From Flagellimonas oceanensis (GTDB lineage: Bacteria; Bacteroidota; Bacteroidia; Flavobacteriales; Flavobacteriaceae), in contig NZ_RZNA01000022.1 in NCBI RefSeq assembly GCF_003992595.1, positions 60,654-124,653 on the forward strand: a stretch of DNA of 64,000 nt. The letters are read 5' to 3'. The notes beneath the pieces were generated by a model. That model had not been told where the DNA came from. It did not search any database and saw only the letters and a list, made by a program, of their open reading frames with translations. Within the stretch, counting starts at the first letter, position 1. Each line of letters begins with the position of its first letter. Made by a program: the position numbers and the translations under genes. Positions 35,443 to 44,060 of the stretch are shown in pieces.

Positions 35443-36363
35443 TTATTCGGACAAGGTAATGATTCTTTTGTCCTTAGAAATATGATATTTGATGCCCATG
35501 GGTTCCAAAGTGGTCTTCAGGGCGTTTTCAAGGTTATCGTGGGTGAATTTCCCCGTGAATTTCCGATTGACATCAATAGCACCTGAATTGAATCCAATGG
35601 GATATTGCAGGGCAAGTTCGTCCAGTACCTCGGAGAGCGGTCGCCCTGAAAAGGAAGAGAATCCATTTTTCCAATCAGGGGAACTGTGGGGAATTTCCCT
35701 TTGAAGGATTTCCCCATCGATCAATTGGATTTCCGTTCCTTGGGTAAGCTCTGTATCCGTTCGGTTTTCGCTCAATGGCACATACACTATGGTTCCTTCA
35801 TAGCATTCAACCTTGAAATCCCCACGGTTCCTGATGTTGAATCGGGTTCCCAAAACGGTAATGGTCCCCCTGGGTGTCCTTACCGTGAAATCCTTACCTG
35901 ATCTAATATCAAAAAAAGCCTCGCCGTCAAAATCCACGGCCCGGTCTTCTTGCCAATTGAATCTCCTGTGGGACAATGTCGAATTGGCATTTAACTCAAT
36001 AATGGACCCATCTGCGAGAAGAACAGTCTCTTTTTCGCCAATGCCGGTGGAATAGGTTTTGGTGCCATAAAAATAGATGTAGCCCCCAAAAAGTATCGCA
36101 ATGCAGGCTGCTGCTGCAGTAAATGCCCATAAACGTTTTACTTTGGGTTTATTCTGTGCCTTTTGATTTTTTGAAGTAACGAGGGAGAGTGCCTTTTCCA
36201 CATCGATCTTAGGGCCGGAAAGAGATCTGGCGGCTTTGTCGATGGCCATGATCTCCCTATGGACATCGGATGCCCTGAACCCAGCCAGCTCCTCATCGCT
36301 CAATTCCCCCGCCAGCCATCGGGCCAAAAATTCCTCATTGGCGTATTTTTCTTTCATAGGCAT
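35443..36363 (-). CDS. FecR-family anti-sigma factor
   Basis: A 306-residue protein. It has a cytoplasmic N-terminus with ARWLAGELSDEELAGFRAS, and one membrane helix near residue 78-98 (LWAFTAAAACIAILFGGYIY). The periplasmic FecR domain (LADGSIIELNANSTLSHRRF, GEAFFDIRSGKDFTVRTPRG) and an STN-interacting C-terminal domain (PLSEVLDELALQYPIGFNSG) follow. It holds the sigma factor until the receptor signals. The gene lies between the sigma factor and receptor genes. Confidence 0.93.
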   Translation of the reverse strand: MPMKEKYANEEFLARWLAGELSDEELAGFRASDVHREIMAIDKAARSLSGPKIDVEKALSLVTSKNQKAQNKPKVKRLWAFTAAAACIAILFGGYIYFYGTKTYSTGIGEKETVLLADGSIIELNANSTLSHRRFNWQEDRAVDFDGEAFFDIRSGKDFTVRTPRGTITVLGTRFNIRNRGDFKVECYEGTIVYVPLSENRTDTELTQGTEIQLIDGEILQREIPHSSPDWKNGFSSFSGRPLSEVLDELALQYPIGFNSGAIDVNRKFTGKFTHDNLENALKTTLEPMGIKYHISKDKRIITLSE

Positions 36364-36406
36364 TCGCTCTCCTATTTAATTGACAGTTAAACAATCGTTT
36401 ACCCTA

Positions 36407-36928
36407 TTAAAATTTCAATTCTTTTCCAAGATTGTCCCTTAGAATCAACAAAGCCTTGCCCATCCTTCGTTCAATGGCCTTGACACCAAGTCCCAAGATC
36501 TCCGCGATTTCCGCATAGGTCTTCTTCTCTACCCTGCTCATGAGGTAGACTTCCCTTTCCCTTTGTGGCAATGAAGCCATGGCCTGTTTCAGTTTTTCAT
36601 GAAATTGATCCATCTGCAACAAATATTCGGGACTTTCATTGTCAACCGAAGGAGCCGTGCTTTTCAGGTGTTTCAAAACAACTTTTTCATGCGCCCTTTC
36701 ATTCAGGAAGGCGTTATTGGCCGCTCTGAACAAGTAGGCCTTTACCTTGGAAAAAGTGACGGTGGAACACAATTTCCAAAGTTTCAAAAACACATCCTGA
36801 ACGATATCCTCGGCTTGTTGAAGGTCTCCACATTTAAAATACACGAATCGCGTCACGCCCTCATAGTGGGTGCGGAATATTCGATCATAGTTTTTTTGTT
36901 CACAAATGGATGGCTCTTCCTCTTTCAT
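36407..36928 (-). CDS. RNA polymerase ECF-type sigma factor (FecI-like)
   Basis: A 173-residue σ70-family factor. Region 2 has RTHYEGVTRFVYFKCGDLQQ and AEDIVQDVFLKLWKL. Region 4 has SLPQREREVYLMSRVEKKTY and AEIAEILGLGVKAIERRMGKAL. It is of the Bacteroidota ECF type paired with FecR. It is the first gene of the operon sigma-fecR-receptor, and divergent from the thioredoxin/ApbE operon (113-base gap). Confidence 0.94.
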   Translation of the reverse strand: MKEEEPSICEQKNYDRIFRTHYEGVTRFVYFKCGDLQQAEDIVQDVFLKLWKLCSTVTFSKVKAYLFRAANNAFLNERAHEKVVLKHLKSTAPSVDNESPEYLLQMDQFHEKLKQAMASLPQREREVYLMSRVEKKTYAEIAEILGLGVKAIERRMGKALLILRDNLGKELKF

Positions 36929-37041
36929 GGTCTGTTTTGGGCGAAACTACTTTGTGTGAATCACAAAAATAATTAGAAAAAAATAGGGTGCTCCGTCTTT
37001 TGGCTGTCTAAGTAATGGAAAAAGAAATTAATATCAAGATT

Positions 37042-37485
37042 ATGGATAACAAAAAATGGTTTGCGTTCTTGGTCATCTGTTGCCTCTTTGCCTTTCAGGA
37101 AATTATGGCCCAAGATTGGCTGACAAGTATTGACAAGGCCAAGGAAATGGCCCGAAAAAACGATAGGAACATTGTTCTGGTCTTCCAAGGTTCCGATTGG
37201 TGTGCGCCGTGCATCAAGTTGGATCGTGAGATTTGGGGTTCCAGTGAATTCCAAGCCTTGGCAAAGGACCATTTTGTGATGCTCAAGGCCGATTTCCCCA
37301 GAAGGAAAAAGAACCAATTGTCCGAAGCACAGGAATCGCACAATAAATCCTTGGCGTCAAAATACAATCCCAATGGTTATTTCCCGTATGTGGTGGTCTT
37401 GGATCCATCTGGAAAAGTTTTGGGACAATCCGGTTACGAAAAAACGAGTCCAAAGGCCTATTTCAACAAGTTGAACTCTTTCTAA
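37042..37485 (+). CDS. Secreted thioredoxin-like protein
   Basis: A 147-residue protein with a signal peptide (MDNKKWFAFLVICCLFAFQEIMAQ). The thioredoxin fold carries the active site FQGSDWCAPCIK near residues 49-60. A cis-Pro follows in NPNGYFPYVVVLDPSG. It should work in the periplasm as a thiol-disulfide enzyme. I start it at ATG 37042; an earlier ATG at 37015 would add nine charged residues before the signal peptide. ApbE follows 10 bases later, so it opens a six-gene operon. Confidence 0.88.
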   Translation: MDNKKWFAFLVICCLFAFQEIMAQDWLTSIDKAKEMARKNDRNIVLVFQGSDWCAPCIKLDREIWGSSEFQALAKDHFVMLKADFPRRKKNQLSEAQESHNKSLASKYNPNGYFPYVVVLDPSGKVLGQSGYEKTSPKAYFNKLNSF

Positions 37486-37495
37486 GAATACCCTT

Positions 37496-38539
37496 ATGTT
37501 GAGATCAAGGCTAATTTTATCCGTAGTGTTCCTCTCCATTTCGACCTTAGGGCATCCGGGAAGGTTGGAGCCCACCTTGGGCGGTACGATACAGGAAGTG
37601 AAAATATACCAGCGAACCCTGAAATTGATGGGAAGTCGGTTCGATCTGACCGTGGTCGCCGATGATCGGGAAAAGGCCGATGGGTACCTTGATCTGGCCA
37701 TAGATGAGATCACAAGAATCGAAAGGCTCATTTCGTCCTGGGACCCAAACTCACAAACTTCTGTCATTAATGAAAATGCGGGGGTGCATCCGGTAAAAGT
37801 GGACCCGGAACTGTTTCAGCTCATCGAAAGGGCCCTAAAGGTTTCCAAGTTGACACAAGGTGCTTTTGATATCAGTTATGCCTCCATGGACCGAATCTGG
37901 AAATTTGACGGTTCCGTAACGGAGATGCCTCCCAAGGCAAAGATAAAAGAGTCTGTCTCCAAGGTAGGGTACCAAAATATTGTGTTGGACCGCGATGAAC
38001 AAACGGTTTTTTTGAAGAATGAAGGCATGAAAATCGGTTTTGGCGCCATAGGCAAGGGATATGCCGCCGACAAGGCCAAGCAATTGTTGATAAAGCATGG
38101 TGTAAAGGCGGGGATCATCAATGCATCTGGGGACTTGAACGCGTGGGGGTGCCGACCCAATGGCAAGGATTGGATGGTGGCCATTGTAAACCCACTGGAC
38201 AAAAGCAAGGTTTTTTCCTGGTTGCCCGTAAAGGACCAGGCCGTGGTCACATCCGGCAATTATGAAAAATATATCATCCTTGACTCTCAACGCTATGCCC
38301 ATATCATCGATCCAAGGACAGGTTACCCCAGCAAGGGGATTTTAAGTGCCACCGTATTTACCCGGAATGCCGAGCTCGCAGATGCCCTGGCCACATCGAT
38401 TTTTGTGATGGGGGTCGATGCGGGTCTTGATTTTATCGACCAATTGAAAGGAGTGGAGTGCATTATCGTGGATGAGGACAATAAAATCATTGCCTCAAAG
38501 AACATAGACCTCAAAGAAATTAAAACGCAAAGTAGATAA
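37496..38539 (+). CDS. apbE: FAD:protein FMN transferase ApbE
   Basis: Transfers FMN from FAD onto Thr/Ser of extracytoplasmic proteins. The 347-residue enzyme has an N-terminal export signal without a clear lipobox Cys, then KLMGSRFDLTVVADD, ISSWDPNSQTSVINENAG, and the FAD-binding MKIGFGAIGKGYAADKAKQL. The substrate and metal motifs HIIDPRTGYPSKGI and DALATSIFVMGVDAGLDFI are present. ApbE needs a target carrying a Ser/Thr-Gly/Ser-Ala-Thr/Ser-like site. The DUF3570 product in the same operon is a candidate. Confidence 0.93.
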   Translation: MLRSRLILSVVFLSISTLGHPGRLEPTLGGTIQEVKIYQRTLKLMGSRFDLTVVADDREKADGYLDLAIDEITRIERLISSWDPNSQTSVINENAGVHPVKVDPELFQLIERALKVSKLTQGAFDISYASMDRIWKFDGSVTEMPPKAKIKESVSKVGYQNIVLDRDEQTVFLKNEGMKIGFGAIGKGYAADKAKQLLIKHGVKAGIINASGDLNAWGCRPNGKDWMVAIVNPLDKSKVFSWLPVKDQAVVTSGNYEKYIILDSQRYAHIIDPRTGYPSKGILSATVFTRNAELADALATSIFVMGVDAGLDFIDQLKGVECIIVDEDNKIIASKNIDLKEIKTQSR

Positions 38540-38547
38540 ACCCAAAT

Positions 38548-38757
38548 ATGAAAAAGATTTTAATTGCATTGTGCGGTTTGTTCAGTATGTCGTCCTGCAT
38601 GGTACTGCATGAATATGACAAAGTGAACATCAATGACCCGGATATGGTGCTTGCCGATAAAAAGCTCACAAAATTTGAAACCAATTATCAAGTCTATCGT
38701 GAAGGGGCATCTGGAGGGAATGGAGGAAAAACAGGAGGTGGTTGTGGATGTAACTAG
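38548..38757 (+). CDS. DUF4266 domain-containing lipoprotein
   Basis: A 69-residue small lipoprotein. It has the signal MKKILIALCGLFSMSSC with the acylated Cys at ~17, then VLHEYDKVNINDPDMVLADK, a Gly-rich linker and the C-terminus GGGCGCN. The closing Cys-Gly-Cys could bind a metal or form a disulfide handled by the thioredoxin-like protein two genes upstream. The family recurs with ApbE, thioredoxin and DUF3570 genes; its role is unknown. Confidence 0.87.
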   Translation: MKKILIALCGLFSMSSCMVLHEYDKVNINDPDMVLADKKLTKFETNYQVYREGASGGNGGKTGGGCGCN

Positions 38758-38764
38758 GGGAATC

Positions 38765-40264
38765 ATGCAAATAGGTGTTTGGTTGGTGCTATTTTGTCCT
38801 TTGGTGGGATTGGCCCAACAGGGGAATACAGGAGGGTATACCAAACGGGTATTGGAATCCACTGAAGTGGACATTCTCTCCAGTTACTATGAACAAACGG
38901 GAAACAATGCTTCGGTGAGCGGCGGAGTCGGTACGGAAAAATTGACCGACGTGGCACCGTCCATTGTCATTAGCATTCCCTTGAATGATGATGATGTGTT
39001 GACAGCGGATGTCGGGATCTCCACCTACACTTCAGCGTCCTCAAGTAATTTGAACCCATTTGACCTGACCAAAACGGGTTCCGGTGTGTCAGGGGCCTCT
39101 GGTACCATGGGGATTGGTGGCGGTGGCGATGACGATGATGGATTTGATGACGATGATATGGGCAATGGTGGCTATTCCGGTGTTATCGGAAGTCCGTGGG
39201 TGGCCTCTTCCGGCGCTTCGCGTCAGGATACCTGGGGAAGTGTGAGTGTGGCATACTCCCATAGTTCCGACGATAGAGATCAGATCTGGAGTGCCAATGC
39301 ATCCTTTGCCACGGAATATGATTACCTGTCTTTTGGTTTCGGGGGTGGAATCACAAAGCTGTTCAACGAGAAAAATACCGAAGTGGGTTTGAAGGGGAGT
39401 GTGTTTTTGGATTCCTGGCTGCCGAGATACCCAACGGAATTGGATAGTTACCTTGAGGCCGGAAACAATTTGAACAGCGGTTTTTTCAATGGGGTTGACA
39501 TTTTGGACGGTAACGGGAGCGTCACTGATAAAAATGGATCGAATACGTGGAGACCTATGGATGGGTTTGGTTTGATTTCGGACAAGAAAAGAAACAGCTT
39601 TGCGGTTTCGGTATCCTTTTCGCAAATTCTGGGCAAGAATACGCAAATGTCCATTTTTGCCGATGTGGTCCATCAACAGGGGTGGTTGTCAAACCCCATG
39701 CAGCGGGTTTATTTTGCCGATGTCCCCAACTATTTCATCGGCAATCCTGCCAGTATACCCAACTATACTTCATCCCGGAACAAGGATGTGTTCATGTTGG
39801 CTGATGATATGGAGCGACTGCCGCATACCAGAATGAAATTTCCAATTGGTCTTCGACTGAACCATTATTTCAATGAGATGCTCACAGTTAGGACCTATTA
39901 CCGGTATTATTTTGATGATTGGGGACTGCGTGCCCATACAGCAAGTATTGAACTGCCGATAAAAATTTCGCAGAACTTCACGTTCTATCCATCGTACAGG
40001 TACTATACCCAGAACCGCATAGATTATTTTGCCCCCTTCGATACGCACTTGTCTTCAGAGCAATTTTACACATCTGACTTTGACTTGTCCGCCTACGATG
40101 CCCATCAGGTTGGATTTGGAATTAGTTACACGGATATATTCACACAATTCAGGACATTGGGTTTCGGACTAAAGGGCATTGATCTGAAGTATAACAACTA
40201 TTCCAGGACCACAGGTCTCAAAGCCAACTATTTCGGTCTGGGGTTCAAGTTTGTAATGGATTAA
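38765..40264 (+). CDS. DUF3570 outer-membrane protein
   Basis: A 499-residue protein with signal peptide MQIGVWLVLFCPLVGLAQQ. The rest is an alternating β-strand pattern ending in an aromatic-rich YFGLGFKFVMD, as for an outer-membrane barrel. Two Ser/Thr-rich sites, TYTSASS (~87-93) and GVSGASG (~107-113), resemble the acceptor motif used by ApbE. A strongly acidic Gly/Asp stretch at ~117-135 (GGGDDDDGFDDDDMG) looks like a metal-binding or flexible loop. I start it at ATG 38765, since earlier frames overlap DUF4266. The family has no known function. Confidence 0.85.
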   Translation: MQIGVWLVLFCPLVGLAQQGNTGGYTKRVLESTEVDILSSYYEQTGNNASVSGGVGTEKLTDVAPSIVISIPLNDDDVLTADVGISTYTSASSSNLNPFDLTKTGSGVSGASGTMGIGGGGDDDDGFDDDDMGNGGYSGVIGSPWVASSGASRQDTWGSVSVAYSHSSDDRDQIWSANASFATEYDYLSFGFGGGITKLFNEKNTEVGLKGSVFLDSWLPRYPTELDSYLEAGNNLNSGFFNGVDILDGNGSVTDKNGSNTWRPMDGFGLISDKKRNSFAVSVSFSQILGKNTQMSIFADVVHQQGWLSNPMQRVYFADVPNYFIGNPASIPNYTSSRNKDVFMLADDMERLPHTRMKFPIGLRLNHYFNEMLTVRTYYRYYFDDWGLRAHTASIELPIKISQNFTFYPSYRYYTQNRIDYFAPFDTHLSSEQFYTSDFDLSAYDAHQVGFGISYTDIFTQFRTLGFGLKGIDLKYNNYSRTTGLKANYFGLGFKFVMD

Positions 40265-40271
40265 AGAAACC

Positions 40272-42245
40272 ATGGTTATGGTCAAGAACTTATTTCCATC
40301 TCGTTTTTCGGTTCTCAATGCTTTTTCGGTGTTGTTTCTCCTTGTTTCATTCGCAGTGCGATTGATTTTCCTTTTATTGGATTTTCCACAGCTTGAAAAT
40401 TCCTTTTTCGGATTGATAAAGATTTTCGTTGTGGGCCTGTTCTTTGATTTGGGGACACTGTCCTTTTTCTATGTAGTGGCATCCTTTTATTTCCTGCTTT
40501 TGCCAAAGCGGGTCTATGGGTCGGTTTTTGACCGGATAGTATGTTATTTTGGTTTGGCCGTATGTTTATTGGTGGTTTATTTTTCCTTTTTCGCTGAGAT
40601 CACCTTTTGGGATGAGTTCCAAAGACGGTTCAATTTCATTGCCGTGGACTACCTTATATACACCTACGAGGTGGTCAAGAACATCAACGAATCCTACCCA
40701 TTGCCCCTTCTTATAGGGGGCATGTTGTTTTTGGTGGTGCTCACGATATGGTACTTTGACCGGAAAGGGGTTTTCAGGATAGCATTTGAATCAACCTCTG
40801 ATTTTGGACAGAAATCGGTGCCTACCGTTTTGGCAATTGCCGTTGTGCTTTTTTACACCGGTATGGTGGAGAATGAACAGGCGGAACTTTCGAACAACCG
40901 ATACAACAATGAGCTGTCCAAGGCCGGTATTTATTCGTTTTTTGCAGCATTCAGGAACAATGAGCTCAGCTATACCGAATTTTACAGGACCATACCGGAA
41001 CAAAGGGCCCTTTATATGGTGGAGGAGAGCCTTAAGAATTCTTCAGACAGTCTTCTGTCCCCTGAAAAGGGCATTCAAAGGCTTGTGAGGGGAGATATGG
41101 GGCAAAGGCCAAATGTAGTGTTGATATGTGTGGAGAGTTTGAGCGCTGATTATCTGGGCATCTTCGGGAACAGGGAGGGGCTCACGCCCAATTTGGACTC
41201 CATTGCCGGCGCAGAGGCCTATTTCACCAATTTATTCGCCACAGGGACAAGGACGGTGCGGGGCATGGAGGCCATTACCTTGGCGATCCCGCCAACCCCG
41301 GGAAGGAGCATTGTGAAAAGGGAGCGCAACCAAAACCTCTATACCATAGGGGAGGTCTTCAAAAGCAAAGGGTATTCTCGGACCTTCTTTTATGGTGGCG
41401 ATGGTTATTTTGACAATATGGATAGGTTCTTCAGCGGGAATGGTTTCGATATCGTCGATAGGGGACGGGGTTTTTTACCATCTGGGGATATTGTGACGAA
41501 TCGACGGAACATTGAGGATGGTGAGGTAACCTTCGAGAATGCATGGGGTGTCTGCGATGAGGATATTTTCAACAAGGTTTTGAAAGAGGCCGATATGGCA
41601 TCGAAACGGGGGAGGCCGTTCTTTGATTTTATCATGACGACTTCGAACCACAAGCCCTATACCTATCCGGAAGGCAAGATCGATATTCCCTCCGGCACGG
41701 GAAGGAGCGGGGCGGTCAAGTACACCGACCATGCCATCGGTCAATTCCTCAAGCAGGCCAAAACCAGGCCATGGTACGATGATACCGTGTTCGTGATCAT
41801 GGCCGACCACTGTGCCAGTAGTGCGGGCAAATGGGAATTGGACGTGGCCAACTACCGTATTCCCGCTTTGATTGTGAACTTGAAAGGCTTCCAGGGAAAA
41901 CGGATTGTCCAGCAGTGTTCCCAAATAGATGTGGTGCCCACCCTGTTTTCCCTTTTGGGATGGGAGTATAAAAACAACTTTTTTGGACGGGATGTCCTCA
42001 GTGTAGCACCTGAAGGGCAAAGGGCCTTTATCGGAAACTATAGAAAACTAGGGCTCTTGAAGTCAAATGATTTGATGGTGCTCGGGGATGGCAAGACCGC
42101 CAATCAATACAAATGGGACCAACAGGACAACAGTTTGAAAAAGCGACCCATGGACACGATTTTTTTGAATGAGACCATTTCCTTCTATCAATTGGCCGAT
42201 TATCTCTATAACCATGATGGCTTGAACGTTGATGCGGCACCATGA
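40272..42245 (+). CDS. LtaS-family phosphoglycerol transferase-like membrane sulfatase
   Basis: A 657-residue protein with five membrane helices in the first ~215 residues, then an extracellular alkaline-phosphatase/sulfatase domain. Motifs are PNVVLICVESLSADYLGIFG (metal site), FATGTRTVRGMEAITLA (the nucleophile Thr should be one of TRT), FFYGGDGYFDNMDRFFSGNG and VIMADHCASS (metal site). Related enzymes polymerise or transfer phosphoglycerol from phosphatidylglycerol and release diacylglycerol. The next gene is a diacylglycerol-kinase-like enzyme overlapping by 4 bases, which could recycle that product. An ATG at 40278 is an alternative start. Confidence 0.88.
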   Translation: MVMVKNLFPSRFSVLNAFSVLFLLVSFAVRLIFLLLDFPQLENSFFGLIKIFVVGLFFDLGTLSFFYVVASFYFLLLPKRVYGSVFDRIVCYFGLAVCLLVVYFSFFAEITFWDEFQRRFNFIAVDYLIYTYEVVKNINESYPLPLLIGGMLFLVVLTIWYFDRKGVFRIAFESTSDFGQKSVPTVLAIAVVLFYTGMVENEQAELSNNRYNNELSKAGIYSFFAAFRNNELSYTEFYRTIPEQRALYMVEESLKNSSDSLLSPEKGIQRLVRGDMGQRPNVVLICVESLSADYLGIFGNREGLTPNLDSIAGAEAYFTNLFATGTRTVRGMEAITLAIPPTPGRSIVKRERNQNLYTIGEVFKSKGYSRTFFYGGDGYFDNMDRFFSGNGFDIVDRGRGFLPSGDIVTNRRNIEDGEVTFENAWGVCDEDIFNKVLKEADMASKRGRPFFDFIMTTSNHKPYTYPEGKIDIPSGTGRSGAVKYTDHAIGQFLKQAKTRPWYDDTVFVIMADHCASSAGKWELDVANYRIPALIVNLKGFQGKRIVQQCSQIDVVPTLFSLLGWEYKNNFFGRDVLSVAPEGQRAFIGNYRKLGLLKSNDLMVLGDGKTANQYKWDQQDNSLKKRPMDTIFLNETISFYQLADYLYNHDGLNVDAAP

Positions 42246-43129
42246 TCGATATACATTTCATCATAAACCCAATCTCCGGTAGGGGGTCTCATGTTTTGGA
42301 TCTGGAAACTTTGTCCGACCACTTCGATCCGTTGCATTACAGGATGACCGTGAAGATCTCGGACTATGCCGGACATGCGTCCAAATTGGCAGAGGAATCC
42401 CTTGGTCAAGGAGCGGGGATAGTGGTGGCTTGCGGTGGGGATGGGACCATCAATGAAGTGTCATCCTGTTTGGTCCGAACCAATGTGCCATTGGGCATTT
42501 TACCAATGGGATCAGGGAACGGTTTGGCCGAAAGTCTCGGGATTCCGCGAAGGCTTCATCGGGCGATCGAGATCATCAAAGGGGGCAGAACCAAGGCCAT
42601 TGACGTTGCCATGGTAAATGGAAGGCCTTTTTTCAGTAACATGGGCATCGGGTTCGATGCCAGGGTAATATCCAACTACAACCAATCCAATGGCCGCAGA
42701 TTTTGGGCCTATCTAAGGGCGGTTTTCAAATCCTTGAGGGAATTCAGCGCAGTTGAGAGGATCAAGGTGGAACTCAATGGGAAAACATTCCATGCAAACC
42801 CGTTCATGTTCTTTGTTTCCAACTCCAGGGTCATGGGCTATGATATTTCCCTGACTCGAATGGCCTCCATGGAAGATGGCCTGTTGGATGTGGTGATCAT
42901 AGAAAACCTGAACAGGGGGGAGGTGCTTTTATTGGGCCTATTGATGGTCCTCAAGTTGAACCGGTACCTCAAAAAGGTAAGTTATTATAAGGTAAAGGAG
43001 TTGAAATTGGGATTCGATGGGAAACCTGCCGACCGTTTGATGCAAGCCGATGGAGAGCTTCACCGCATGGAAGTTGACGAATTGTCGGTCTCCATTGAGG
43101 AAAGGGCATTGGCCGTTCTAGTGCCGTGA
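42242..43129 (+). CDS. Diacylglycerol kinase-family lipid kinase (YegS/DgkB-like)
   Basis: A 295-residue soluble lipid kinase. It has IHFIINPISGRGSH at the start, the nucleotide loop VACGGDGTINEVSSCLVRT, and LPMGSGNGLAESLGIPR. The second domain has NMGIGFDARVISNYN and VSNSRVMGYDISLTRMA. It probably phosphorylates diacylglycerol to phosphatidic acid. Overlap with the LtaS-like gene (ATGA) suggests it recycles diacylglycerol made by that enzyme. The substrate is inferred. Confidence 0.9.
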   Translation: MIDIHFIINPISGRGSHVLDLETLSDHFDPLHYRMTVKISDYAGHASKLAEESLGQGAGIVVACGGDGTINEVSSCLVRTNVPLGILPMGSGNGLAESLGIPRRLHRAIEIIKGGRTKAIDVAMVNGRPFFSNMGIGFDARVISNYNQSNGRRFWAYLRAVFKSLREFSAVERIKVELNGKTFHANPFMFFVSNSRVMGYDISLTRMASMEDGLLDVVIIENLNRGEVLLLGLLMVLKLNRYLKKVSYYKVKELKLGFDGKPADRLMQADGELHRMEVDELSVSIEERALAVLVP

Positions 43130-43152
43130 ATCCAACTCCCCGTTCTTGCTTT

Positions 43153-43680
43153 TTATGCCGCTTTGGATTCCTTCTCCAATGCCATGAAGTGGGTCAGTTC
43201 CTTCTTTGTGTTGTAAAGGGGGACTATTTTGATCTGGCATGTATAGGTTTCCCCATTTTTGCGGTAATTCAGGATGGAGAAGGTGGAGGTGCGCTCCATC
43301 TCCAATGACTCCCGGATTTCCTGTTTCGTTTTTTTCGAGGTCAGGGCCCCTTGGAGAAAACCGGGTCTTTTCCCGATGGCGAAGCTCTTGGGGTACCCTG
43401 TCATTTCCTGAAACCCGTCATTTACCCAGACAATGTGTTGGTCGGGCCGGGTAAGTACCAATGCGTCATATGCCCCATGGAGTATCAAGTCCCGGATATG
43501 GGTCGTGATATCTGATTTTAGTATCGATCTCAGTTGCCTTACATCAGCTTCTTTCTTTAATTGTTTCATCAATTTGTGGTAATTCTCCAGATATATGTCA
43601 AAACTGGTCAATGGTGAGACATAGGGTTTTGCCTCTTCATTCACGATTATCCTTTTGGTGGATGGCTTTACATTGCTCAT
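43153..43680 (-). CDS. Single PAS-domain protein, LOV-like but without the photoactive Cys
   Basis: A 175-residue protein. An N-terminal helical part (~1-65) is followed by one PAS domain (~68-175) resembling LOV domains: LVLTRPDQHIVWVNDGFQEM, IGKRPGFLQGALTSKKTKQE and FSILNYRKNGETYTCQIKIV. In photoactive LOV domains the segment reads NCRFLQG with the flavin-binding Cys; here it is RPGFLQG, so blue-light adduct formation is not expected. It has no output domain, so it probably works through partners or dimerisation. Its start overlaps the stop of the thioesterase gene. Confidence 0.85.
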   Translation of the reverse strand: MSNVKPSTKRIIVNEEAKPYVSPLTSFDIYLENYHKLMKQLKKEADVRQLRSILKSDITTHIRDLILHGAYDALVLTRPDQHIVWVNDGFQEMTGYPKSFAIGKRPGFLQGALTSKKTKQEIRESLEMERTSTFSILNYRKNGETYTCQIKIVPLYNTKKELTHFMALEKESKAA

Positions 43681-44060
43681 AAGACTGAAACAGGTTTTTT
43701 GTTTTCATCCAAGGCCACAAAGGTAAACTCCCCGCATATGGCTTTTCCCCGATGATCGCAATACATTTGCTCCACAAAAATATCAACCTGGACCTTAAGG
43801 CTTTTGTTGCCCACTTTCACTACTGTGCCCACAAGCTCTATAATGGTCCCGGCTTGGATGGGGTGGTCAAAATCGATGCGGTCGGTACTGACGGTGACCA
43901 TTGGTTTTCTGCTGAAACGCGTGGCGGTGATAAAGGCCACCTCGTCCATAAGGCTGAGGGCGGTTCCTCCGAAAAGGGTGTCGTAGTGGTTGACCGTATT
44001 GGGGAAGACCGCTTTGAATATGTTGGTTTTGGATCGCTCTATCCTTTCATTTATTTCCAT
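43677..44060 (-). CDS. Acyl-CoA thioesterase (hotdog fold)
   Basis: A 127-residue single hotdog domain of the YciA/BFIT type. The family pattern is VNHYDTLFGGTALSLMDEVA (catalytic Asp in MDEVA), MVTVSTDRIDFDHPIQAGTI, and a final strand region with CGEFTFVALDENKKP. It hydrolyses acyl-CoAs; chain length is unknown. It overlaps the CWC gene by 14 bases and the PAS gene by 4, in a tight minus-strand run behind metE. Confidence 0.9.
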   Translation of the reverse strand: MEINERIERSKTNIFKAVFPNTVNHYDTLFGGTALSLMDEVAFITATRFSRKPMVTVSTDRIDFDHPIQAGTIIELVGTVVKVGNKSLKVQVDIFVEQMYCDHRGKAICGEFTFVALDENKKPVSVL

